DNA of 6,311 nt from Synechococcaceae cyanobacterium (GTDB taxonomy: Bacteria > Cyanobacteriota > Cyanobacteriia > PCC-6307 > Cyanobiaceae). The notes beneath the pieces are model-generated. The model saw nothing but the letters and a program-made list of their open reading frames with translations, was not told where the DNA came from and searched no databases. The stretch is from positions 1-6,311 of the forward strand of contig CANHGA010000125.1 in the NCBI GenBank assembly GCA_947460085.1, given 5' to 3'. Below, piece after piece: positions 1-5,448 of the stretch (position 1 is its first letter; every line of letters starts with the position of its first letter). A program made the translations under genes and the position numbers.

Positions 1-928
1 CCCCAAGACTGCGGGGGTAACGGCCGGAATTGGGCTCGGCCGCCAACTGCAAGATCGAGGTGAGCTGGGGATTCATCAGGTTGCGGCCCACCTGGTCGGA
101 ACCATTGGATAAACCCCGGGGATGGTGGTCGGTGGCTGAACGCAGCAGAATCGCCGCGGTGTTGATAGCACCGGCTGCCAGCACCACGTGGTGGGCCATA
201 AACAACCAGTTCTGACCAGCCACGTTGGCCTCCACACCGCGGACCTCGGTGCCCGATGGGTTGACATGCAGCCGGGTCACCTCAGTGCCGGTGCGAACCG
301 TGATGGCGCCCTTGGGCTCGAGGGCCCGATCAACGCCAAACAACTCGGCATCGCCGGAGGGATCAATAGGCGATTGCGACCAGCTCAAGGGCAGGTCGTA
401 GGGATGGGTGCCGTGGCGCTGCAAGGCCGAGCGAAGCTCCTCCATGAAGGGCTCAATCGGCTTGGGGGCCAGGTCATAGTCCCCCTGGCGGTTGGGCTCG
501 GTGGGATCAACGCCAGAGCGACCATGGACGCGATAGAGATCCTCGGCCTGGGTATACCAAGGATCCATCTCGCCATAACCCAATCCCCAGGCAGGAGCAT
601 GGGCCTCTTGCAGGGCAAGGCCTTCAAATTCTTGTTGGCGCATGCGTTCCAGCACCCCGCCCCAGATCTTGGTGTTGCCGCCAAGGGCATACAGGGTCTG
701 GGGGGAGAACGGATCACCGTCCGTACCAAACCACTGTTCTTTGGGGTGGTAACGATCCTTGCGGAACAGGCCCACATCGGCCACGTTTTGATCCTCGATG
801 GGGAGCTGGACCCCCCGCTCGAGCACAAGCACCTTGAGCCCAGATGCGGCCAAGTCGCCGGCCAAGGTGCCGCCAGCAGCCCCGGTTCCCACCACAATGA
901 TGTCGTAGGTGATGTCATCAATGATCAT
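1..928 (-). CDS. GMC-family FAD-dependent oxidoreductase, N-terminal part (3' end beyond window)
   Basis: This open frame runs without a stop from an ATG at 928 to the window edge, giving 309 residues of a protein that in this family is usually about 500-550. It begins with a beta strand and the FAD-binding GxGxxG motif (Gly14, Gly16, Gly19), followed by the ribose-binding Glu37 in the segment VLVLERG. An ALGGNTKIWGG segment (81-91) matches the flavin-contacting GMC signature, GAINTAAILLRS (253-264) resembles the second signature, and VGRNLM (280-285) is a typical GMC motif. The catalytic C-terminal His/Asn region is outside the window, so activity and substrate cannot be judged; alcohol or sugar oxidation is only the family default. 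No signal peptide is visible, so it is probably cytoplasmic. The ATG at 928 was chosen because the Rossmann strand follows directly and a weak GGAG lies 7 bases upstream. It overlaps by ATGA the stop of an 11-codon mini-ORF and sits 48 bases after ctaE, suggesting membership of the oxidase operon. Confidence 0.9.
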   Translation of the reverse strand, partial: MIIDDITYDIIVVGTGAAGGTLAGDLAASGLKVLVLERGVQLPIEDQNVADVGLFRKDRYHPKEQWFGTDGDPFSPQTLYALGGNTKIWGGVLERMRQQEFEGLALQEAHAPAWGLGYGEMDPWYTQAEDLYRVHGRSGVDPTEPNRQGDYDLAPKPIEPFMEELRSALQRHGTHPYDLPLSWSQSPIDPSGDAELFGVDRALEPKGAITVRTGTEVTRLHVNPSGTEVRGVEANVAGQNWLFMAHHVVLAAGAINTAAILLRSATDHHPRGLSNGSDQVGRNLMNPQLTSILQLAAEPNSGRYPRSLG

Positions 929-960
929 CGTTTCGCTCCGGGAATCGTGGGGTGATCCAT
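925..960 (-). CDS. 11-codon mini-ORF (MDHPTIPGAKR) overlapping the GMC start
   Basis: After the ctaE stop, a good Shine-Dalgarno sequence GGAGG (974-970) stands 9 bases before an ATG at 960. That frame encodes only MDHPTIPGAKR and stops at TGA (927-925), which shares the four bases ATGA with the GMC start at 928. The mini-ORF is out of frame with the GMC gene by two bases, so it is not an N-terminal extension of it. The strongest ribosome-binding signal in this gap therefore serves the mini-ORF, while the GMC start has only a weak GGAG. It could be a leader peptide that delivers ribosomes to the GMC start by termination-reinitiation, the remnant of a lost longer gene or N-terminus, or a chance reading. 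The peptide has no recognisable similarity to anything I know. Confidence 0.35.
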   Translation of the reverse strand: MDHPTIPGAKR

Positions 961-969
961 GGTGATAGG

Positions 970-974
970 CCTCC
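970..974 (-). promoter_or_regulatory. Shine-Dalgarno sequence GGAGG between ctaE and the GMC gene
   Basis: GGAGG on the minus strand begins three bases after the ctaE stop codon (979-977). Its spacing of 9 bases fits the ATG at 960 (mini-ORF). It is about 41 bases from the GMC ATG at 928, which is too far for direct use. It is the clearest ribosome-binding site in this gap and is the reason the mini-ORF is listed. Confidence 0.5.
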
Positions 975-976
975 AG

Positions 977-1555
977 TTATTGCCAGACATAGATCAACAG
1001 GAAAAGGACGATCCAGATCACATCCACAAAGTGCCAGAACAGGGAGGTGGCCTCGACACCCTGCTCGCCACCGGCGTAATTACCCGGGATGAAGGACTTC
1101 ACCAACATCAAGCCCATGAGCCCAATACCGGTCGCCACATGGAGACCGTGGAAGCCGGTGAGGAGGTAGAAGGTACCCCCAAAGGTGCCTGAGGTGAAGC
1201 CAAACTGCAGCCCACTCCATTCCACATATTGGCCATAGAGGAAGTAGGCACCCATGGCCATGCTCAACAGCCAAAACCCTCGGAAGAGGGCCATGTTTTC
1301 TTTGGCCTTAAAGCGTTCGGCCAAATAGATGGTGCCGCTACTGGAAACCAGCACAATAGTATTGATCAAGGGTGCATGAACCTCTAGCCCTTCAACTCCC
1401 GCCGGCAGCCAATTAAGGGCCGAGGTTTTGAGTAGGGCATAGCCACTGAAAAATGCCAAAAAGATGACACTTTCCGAGCAAAGGAAAATGATGAAACCGG
1501 TGAGATTGTGGCTCTGATGGCCGTGCTCTTGAGTGGGGGGATTGGAGAGGGTCAT
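977..1555 (-). CDS. ctaE: Cytochrome oxidase subunit III (alternative/ARTO-type oxidase)
   Basis: A 192-residue membrane protein with five predicted helices (about 18-42, 61-80, 90-110, 127-152 and 172-191), the usual size for bacterial and cyanobacterial subunit III without the two extra N-terminal helices of mitochondrial forms. Family landmarks are visible: Glu28 in the first helix (CSESVIFL), TGFHGLHVATG (133-143) and the C-terminal LFWHFVDVIWIVLF stretch (172-185). The N-terminus is His-rich (EHGHQSH, 10-16). Subunit III binds no redox metal; in the family it stabilises subunit I and supports proton uptake. The start at 1555 lies three bases after the ctaD stop and has a perfect AGGAGG (1569-1564) eight bases upstream, embedded in the last ctaD codons, so expression is tied to ctaD. 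No residues look abnormal. Confidence 0.96.
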   Translation of the reverse strand: MTLSNPPTQEHGHQSHNLTGFIIFLCSESVIFLAFFSGYALLKTSALNWLPAGVEGLEVHAPLINTIVLVSSSGTIYLAERFKAKENMALFRGFWLLSMAMGAYFLYGQYVEWSGLQFGFTSGTFGGTFYLLTGFHGLHVATGIGLMGLMLVKSFIPGNYAGGEQGVEATSLFWHFVDVIWIVLFLLIYVWQ

Positions 1556-1558
1556 GGA

Positions 1559-3229
1559 TCAGGCCTCCTGCAGGGCTTGCTCATAGGCGGTCTGGTTTTC
1601 AACCAGGGGCAAGCCGGTTCCATAGCCATAGGGGCGGGAGATCACCGTGGGAACATTCACACCAAAGTTGTCCTCGGCGGGAGGTGACGGCAATAGCCAC
1701 TCCAAGCCAATGGCATTCCAGGGGTTGGCGGGGGCTTTGTCGCCTCGCACCCAGGAACTCAGCATGTTGAGCAAAAAGGGAATGATCGAAACCCCGAGCA
1801 AAAAGGCCCCCAAGCTGGCAAGCACATTCCAGAAAGCAAATTCCGGGTCATAGGAGGAGACGCGCCTGGGCATGCCCATCAAACCCAGGGGGTGCATGGG
1901 CAGGAAGTTGAGATTGGCTCCCACAAACGTGAGCAGGAAGTGCACCTTGCCCAAGCCCTCGTAGGGCATGCGACCCGTGAACTTGGGGAACCAGTGATAG
2001 ATGGCAGCAAAGATGCCCATCACGGCAGCCCCGTAGATCACATAGTGGAAATGGCCCACCACAAAATAGGTATTGCTGACATGGATATCCACGGGCACGG
2101 TGGCCAACATGATGCCGGTGACACCGGCAAAAACAAAATTAAACAGGCCGCCAAGACAGAAGAGCATCGGAGTGGTAAGCCTCAATTTGCCCCGCCAGAT
2201 GGTGCCAAGCCACGCAAACACCTTCACGCCGGTTGGCACGGCAATCAGCATGGTGCTGAACATGAAGAAGTTACGCATCCACTGGGCAACGCCGCTGGGG
2301 AAAATATGGTGAACCCAAACAACCAGACCCAGGCCAACAATCAGGAAGGAGGCCACAGCCACATAGACATAACCAAACAATGGCTTGCGGGAATAGACCG
2401 GGAAAAGTTCTGAGAAAATACCAAAGACCGGCAGAATGATCACATAGACAGCCGGGTGGGAATAGAACCAGAAGAAGTGTTGGTAGAGCACCGGATCGCC
2501 ACCACCTTCAGGCTCGTAAAAACTGGTGCCAAAGGTGAGGTCCATCAACAGCATTACCGCCCCTCCGGTGAGGGCCGGCAGGCCGATCAACTGCAAACTC
2601 TGGGCCGCTAATGCTGTCCAACAGAAGATCGGCATGCGAAAGAAGCCCATGCCCGGGGCGCGCATGCGCAGGATCGTGGTGACGAAATTCACCGCGCCCA
2701 TGATTGACGACACCCCCGAAAGGGCCACAGCCGTGAGCCACAAACCCTGGCCATTGACAAAATGGCCGAGGGGGTTCTGGATACTCACCGGCGGATAGGA
2801 CCACCAACCGGAATAGGCCGGCCCCCCCGGCACAAAGAAGCTGGCGATCAACAGGGTGCCAAAAATGGGCACCAACCAAAAGGCCACGGCATTTAGCCTC
2901 GGGAACGCCATGTCTGGGGCACCAATCATGGTGGGGATCAACAGGTTGTTGAGCCCATTCAGCACTGGAAAGATGAACAGGAACAACATGATCGTTCCGT
3001 GCATCGTGTAAATGCCGTTGTACACGGTGCGATCCACCAAATCGGCCTCCGGAGTGATCAATTCACCCCGGATGATCATGGCGAGCAGGCCACCGATCAT
3101 AAAATAGAAAAAGGCCAGCACGATATACTGAATACCAATCACCTTGGCATCGGTATTAAACGTGAAATAGCGCCACCAGGAGCCTTCTTCTGGGTGGGCG
3201 TAATTCGGAGGGAAGCTCGCTGAAGTCAT
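1559..3229 (-). CDS. ctaD: Heme-copper oxidase subunit I (A2-type, alternative/ARTO-type terminal oxidase)
   Basis: This 556-residue, roughly 12-helix protein is the catalytic subunit, which reduces O2 to water and pumps protons. All metal ligands are present: His77 and His395 for the low-spin heme, His393 for the high-spin heme, and His258, His307 and His308 for CuB. Tyr262 is the residue normally cross-linked to a CuB histidine. D-channel polar residues are kept (Asp106, Asn95, Asn113, Asn181, Ser171, Ser174, Ser175), as are K-channel residues (Ser273, Thr333, Lys336). The D-channel glutamate of the HPEVY motif is alanine (Ala260), with Tyr256-Ser257 before the histidine, the pattern of A2-type oxidases. 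The two residues that normally ligate the interface magnesium (His-Asp before TYxVxxHFHY) are Ser385-Asn386. The propionate-contacting MPRR is at 453-456. It starts five bases after the ctaC stop with no clear Shine-Dalgarno, so coupling to ctaC is likely. The heme type (a or o) cannot be read from the sequence. Confidence 0.97.
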   Translation of the reverse strand: MTSASFPPNYAHPEEGSWWRYFTFNTDAKVIGIQYIVLAFFYFMIGGLLAMIIRGELITPEADLVDRTVYNGIYTMHGTIMLFLFIFPVLNGLNNLLIPTMIGAPDMAFPRLNAVAFWLVPIFGTLLIASFFVPGGPAYSGWWSYPPVSIQNPLGHFVNGQGLWLTAVALSGVSSIMGAVNFVTTILRMRAPGMGFFRMPIFCWTALAAQSLQLIGLPALTGGAVMLLMDLTFGTSFYEPEGGGDPVLYQHFFWFYSHPAVYVIILPVFGIFSELFPVYSRKPLFGYVYVAVASFLIVGLGLVVWVHHIFPSGVAQWMRNFFMFSTMLIAVPTGVKVFAWLGTIWRGKLRLTTPMLFCLGGLFNFVFAGVTGIMLATVPVDIHVSNTYFVVGHFHYVIYGAAVMGIFAAIYHWFPKFTGRMPYEGLGKVHFLLTFVGANLNFLPMHPLGLMGMPRRVSSYDPEFAFWNVLASLGAFLLGVSIIPFLLNMLSSWVRGDKAPANPWNAIGLEWLLPSPPAEDNFGVNVPTVISRPYGYGTGLPLVENQTAYEQALQEA

Positions 3230-3234
3230 GGGGA

Positions 3235-4173
3235 TCAGGCGTCGTGGGGCAGGGTGTTAGATCCGGGAACATTGACTTGAGGAGGAGGTGCCGGCACCAC
3301 CGTTGCCCAGCCAGGACTCTTCAATTTCTGGCGATCTTCGTATTGCTTTACGGCATCACTAATGCCCGCCTGGAGGGGCTGGGAGGCTGCCTCCTTGAGC
3401 CATTGCTGGTAGGTATCCAAACCCTCCACAACCACATCGGCTTGATTGGCTGCAAACCAGGTTCCGCTGAACTGGGAATCCCGCAAACGATAACGACCCT
3501 CCCGGGTGGGGGTGAGGTTGAAATTGATCGCCCGTCCAGGGATCACATCCTGCTTCAGGCGAAAGGCCGGGATATAAAAACCATGGATCACATCTTCAGA
3601 TACCAATCGGAAGCTGACCGGCTGATCAACAGCCAGATGCAACTCCGTGGAAGAAACATCCGCACCCGGATAACGGAACTCCCAAGACCATTGCCTGGCG
3701 ATCACCTCGATCTGCTCGGCCGGCAGTCGATCCCCGGGATACCCCCCCCGTTCTTCGATGGGCTGGGCCATGTGCATGTGCTCCATGGGACCCACGGAGC
3801 CCAGGGTTTCTCCCACCCGCATCGCATAGACAGCAATCCCCATCACAATCACCAGGGGGATCACGGTCCAAATCACCTCCAGCTTGGTATTGCCCTCGAT
3901 CGGAAAGGCATCGCTCTCGTCGTACTTGTCAGCGCGATGCATCACGATCACCCAGAGCATCACCGCCGAGACCCCGCCAAACACAAAGGTGCCGAGGGCC
4001 GTTTCAAAGCTGAACAGGCCATCGACCAAGGGCGCGGCGGTTGACGCCTGCACCGGCAGCCAGTGGTAGGCCTGCTGGCCCATCCACCAACTCAGGGCGA
4101 TCAACCCACCAACGGCCAGGGCCAAACCCACCACGGATGAAAACTTGATGCTGGATGGCGGGGCGTTGGTCAT
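3235..4173 (-). CDS. ctaC: Oxidase subunit II lacking the CuA site (ARTO-type, quinol-oxidase-like)
   Basis: A 312-residue subunit II with three hydrophobic segments (about 11-30, 55-78, 100-118). The first is probably an uncleaved anchor; there is no lipobox, and I see no cysteine anywhere in the protein. A cupredoxin domain follows (about 153-250), with the aromatic QWSWEF patch (161-166) and SEDVIHGFYIPAFR (192-205). Of the six CuA positions only His197 remains. Cys, Glu, Cys, His and Met are replaced in exact register by Asp232, Gln234, Ser236, Phe240 and Asn243, so CuA cannot form and cytochrome c or plastocyanin is an unlikely donor. Glu99, matching the K-channel entry glutamate, is kept. 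A Met/His-rich MEHMHM (130-135) sits just outside helix 3, and a proline-rich tail ends the protein. The start at 4173 has AAGGTGG (4187-4181) seven bases upstream and overlaps the preceding stop by ATGA. By family knowledge this is the CtaCII/ARTO class. Confidence 0.95.
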   Translation of the reverse strand: MTNAPPSSIKFSSVVGLALAVGGLIALSWWMGQQAYHWLPVQASTAAPLVDGLFSFETALGTFVFGGVSAVMLWVIVMHRADKYDESDAFPIEGNTKLEVIWTVIPLVIVMGIAVYAMRVGETLGSVGPMEHMHMAQPIEERGGYPGDRLPAEQIEVIARQWSWEFRYPGADVSSTELHLAVDQPVSFRLVSEDVIHGFYIPAFRLKQDVIPGRAINFNLTPTREGRYRLRDSQFSGTWFAANQADVVVEGLDTYQQWLKEAASQPLQAGISDAVKQYEDRQKLKSPGWATVVPAPPPQVNVPGSNTLPHDA

Positions 4174-4808
4174 GGCAAGGCCACCTTCAGGTCAGCGCCT
4201 GCAGCCAAGAGCTGGTCGGCAGCGATATGCACTCCGAATTCCCCGGCCAATTCAGCGCCCAAGGTGCCATGCAAACCAATGATCAGAAACATGGCCAAGC
4301 CCACCAGCAGATAGAGCCACTGAACCTGGCGCCCCATATCTTTGCGCCAAAGAAAGCGCTGGTAACCGCGCCATACGGTCATGGCCACAATCACCAGCAG
4401 GATCACCACACCGCCAACCCCATGCCACAGCATGGTTTCCATGCTGTGAAGGCCGATCGCGCTGGTGACCCCGGGCAGGGGGACGGCCAACAACATTTCA
4501 AAAAAACCTGCCGCCACGGTGAAAAACGTGACGCCGCAACAGGCCAGCAGGTTGTACCAACCCACATCGTGGAATCCCTGGCGGGTTACAGGCAGGGCCA
4601 GGAAGCGAAAGACTCGCTTTTCCAGGGGATAGAGGGCACCGGCAATATCAAAGGCAATCGCGATCACAAACAATCCAATGGTGAAGTGCACCAGATTGGG
4701 GTGGATCGGCAAGCTGTAGGGGAGGCCATTGGATCCCAGCTCAGGGGCAAGCTGCTGGATCGGCGATTCAATGGGGAGGAATTGAAGACTCATGAAGTGA
4801 AGACCCAT
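4170..4808 (-). CDS. DUF2231-family four-helix membrane protein, second of a pair
   Basis: A 212-residue integral membrane protein with about four helices (roughly 39-60, 84-108, 124-147, 163-180). It resembles the DUF2231 family, whose function I do not know to be established. Histidines sit at helix ends in recurring positions: His36 and His41 in IHPNLVHF, His121 and His129 in LHSMETMLWHG, His180 in GLHGTLGAE, and His194. The paralogue encoded just upstream carries the same HPxxVHF, LHS and LH pattern. Paired membrane histidines could bind heme b or copper, or could be structural; this is inference. The ATG at 4808 was preferred because it overlaps the upstream stop as TGATG, a classic coupling arrangement. 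A longer reading from 4868 would add 20 polar residues and overlap the neighbour by 61 bases; an ATG at 4793 is also possible. The stop overlaps the ctaC start by ATGA, which ties it to the oxidase. Confidence 0.85.
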   Translation of the reverse strand: MGLHFMSLQFLPIESPIQQLAPELGSNGLPYSLPIHPNLVHFTIGLFVIAIAFDIAGALYPLEKRVFRFLALPVTRQGFHDVGWYNLLACCGVTFFTVAAGFFEMLLAVPLPGVTSAIGLHSMETMLWHGVGGVVILLVIVAMTVWRGYQRFLWRKDMGRQVQWLYLLVGLAMFLIIGLHGTLGAELAGEFGVHIAADQLLAAGADLKVALP

Positions 4809-5305
4809 CAGACCAGACCCGCTCGCATGGCTTCCACCACCTTCACGGTGTGAAGGCCATACACCCAAATGAGCTGATTTCCCAACGTGACCTGAACCAC
4901 AATCAGGGCACTAAGCAAGCCCCCGGCCCCCAAAAAAGGTAAGGGCAACTGCTTGGGATCTTTACTGCGAATCACATAGCGCCACGCCGACATGGCCGAA
5001 AGAATTCCAGCCAAAGACCAGCCAATCGTGCTGTGCAAATTAAGAATGTCGCTGGAGGCTCCATAGGGATTGGCTAAGCCTGCTTCCACTTGGCCAAAAA
5101 TAATCGCCACAAAAATTGCCGCCGTCGCAAACAGCAAATTCCAAAAGCTCACTTCGAACAGGGCAGGCTTTCTGGCAAAGACTCCAATGCAATCAAAAAC
5201 GAACGTGATCAGCCCCATGGCAATCACAAAATGCACAACAATTGGATGGAGGGTATCCATCCAAGGAAGGTTGTGATCGTTGAGCGGCGGAAGCAGCTCA
5301 AACAT
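4808..5305 (-). CDS. DUF2231-family four-helix membrane protein, first gene of the oxidase operon
   Basis: A 165-residue protein with four predicted helices (about 20-42, 53-74, 90-110, 125-147). It belongs to the same DUF2231 type as the next gene. Helix-end histidines are His20 and His25 (HPIVVHF), His91 (LHSTIGW) and His152 (LHTVK); a charged GQVEAG (71-76) lies at the end of helix 2. No signal peptide or known catalytic motif is present, and the biochemical role is unknown to me. It is the first gene of the minus-strand operon, with its stop overlapping the next start as TGATG. The ATG at 5305 gives the fullest product, but no Shine-Dalgarno precedes it: the upstream bases are AT-rich (TATTGAAAATAACC), so initiation may be SD-independent. 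The ATG at 5260 (residue 16), just before HPIVVHF, is a less likely alternative and also lacks an obvious ribosome-binding site. Confidence 0.87.
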   Translation of the reverse strand: MFELLPPLNDHNLPWMDTLHPIVVHFVIAMGLITFVFDCIGVFARKPALFEVSFWNLLFATAAIFVAIIFGQVEAGLANPYGASSDILNLHSTIGWSLAGILSAMSAWRYVIRSKDPKQLPLPFLGAGGLLSALIVVQVTLGNQLIWVYGLHTVKVVEAMRAGLV

Positions 5306-5448
5306 TGGTTATTTTCAATACGTGTAACAACTCTGGCAATGGTGCGACTTTCCGGCAACTCCCGTGATCCTTTGCCACATTTGTCGTCAGGCTTCGCTGA
5401 TAAAGCCCCCAGTTCAAAACCCCTAAGCTGGGTTTCCATTGCATTGGT
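5306..5448. promoter_or_regulatory. Divergent intergenic region, oxidase operon (-) and HdeD-family gene (+)
   Basis: These 143 bases lie between two divergent starts and must contain the promoters for both, unless one side is leaderless. No convincing pair of -35/-10 boxes with 16-18 base spacing was found on either strand. On the minus strand a TTGCCA (5338-5333) and an AT-rich TATTGA (5320-5315) are only 13 bases apart. The stretch next to the operon start is AT-rich compared with the flanks and holds a GTTA-N13-TAAC inverted repeat (5308-5328) touching the start-codon region. A second inverted repeat near the HdeD start is listed separately. No small gene is evident. Confidence 0.6.
5417..5435. 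repeat. Inverted repeat AAACCC-N7-GGGTTT upstream of the HdeD-family gene
   Basis: A perfect 6-base inverted repeat (5417-5422 with 5430-5435) encloses seven bases and ends 13 bases before the TTG start of the HdeD-family gene. It could be an operator, or a small hairpin in the 5' untranslated region close to the ribosome landing site. Read on the minus strand the second arm is followed by one further T only, so it is a weak terminator candidate. Six pairs can occur by chance, so significance is modest. Confidence 0.4.

Larger units (their letters stand above)
1..5305 (-). other. Predicted ARTO operon: DUF2231-DUF2231-ctaC-ctaD-ctaE-(mini-ORF)-GMC
   Basis: Six genes on the minus strand follow each other with junctions of -1 (TGATG), -4 (ATGA), +5, +3 and +48 bases; the last gap contains the 11-codon mini-ORF. 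No terminator-like hairpin with a U-run was seen between them. Such packing predicts a single transcript from the 5306-5448 region. The operon joins the three core subunits of a CuA-less heme-copper oxidase with two membrane proteins of unknown role and a flavoprotein dehydrogenase. Heme-synthesis genes (ctaA, ctaB) are not in the window. Whether the operon continues past the GMC gene cannot be seen. Confidence 0.8.

Noticed and set aside
188..955. 255-codon open frame on the plus strand opposite the GMC gene
   Set aside because: The minus strand here reads as a GMC oxidoreductase with FAD-binding motifs; the plus frame has no recognisable domain and is a GC-rich shadow.
3445..3480. ctaC as a degraded pseudogene because the CuA ligands are missing
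   Set aside because: The frame is intact at full length, motif spacing is exact, and the linked magnesium-site changes in ctaD point to a functional CuA-less oxidase.
3244..4044. 266-codon open frame on the plus strand opposite ctaC
   Set aside because: ctaC is unmistakable on the other strand; the antisense product is His/Gly-rich and has no domain pattern or ribosome site.
4155..4853. 232-codon open frame on the plus strand opposite the second DUF2231 gene
   Set aside because: The product is a polar Gln/His-rich sequence typical of the reverse of hydrophobic helix codons.
4809..4868. Longer N-terminus (start at 4868) for the second DUF2231 protein
   Set aside because: It would add 20 Gly/Ser/His-rich residues and overlap the upstream gene by 61 bases; the TGATG-coupled ATG at 4808 is a better start.
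5308..5323. NtcA-like GTA-N8-AAC near the operon start
   Set aside because: The second half-site is AAC rather than TAC and there is no -10 box at the expected distance; the site would also touch the start codon.
5361..5380. CRP-like site (TGTGG...ATCACG on the minus strand)
   Set aside because: The half-sites are one base too far apart for the TGTGA-N6-TCACA consensus and one half is degenerate.
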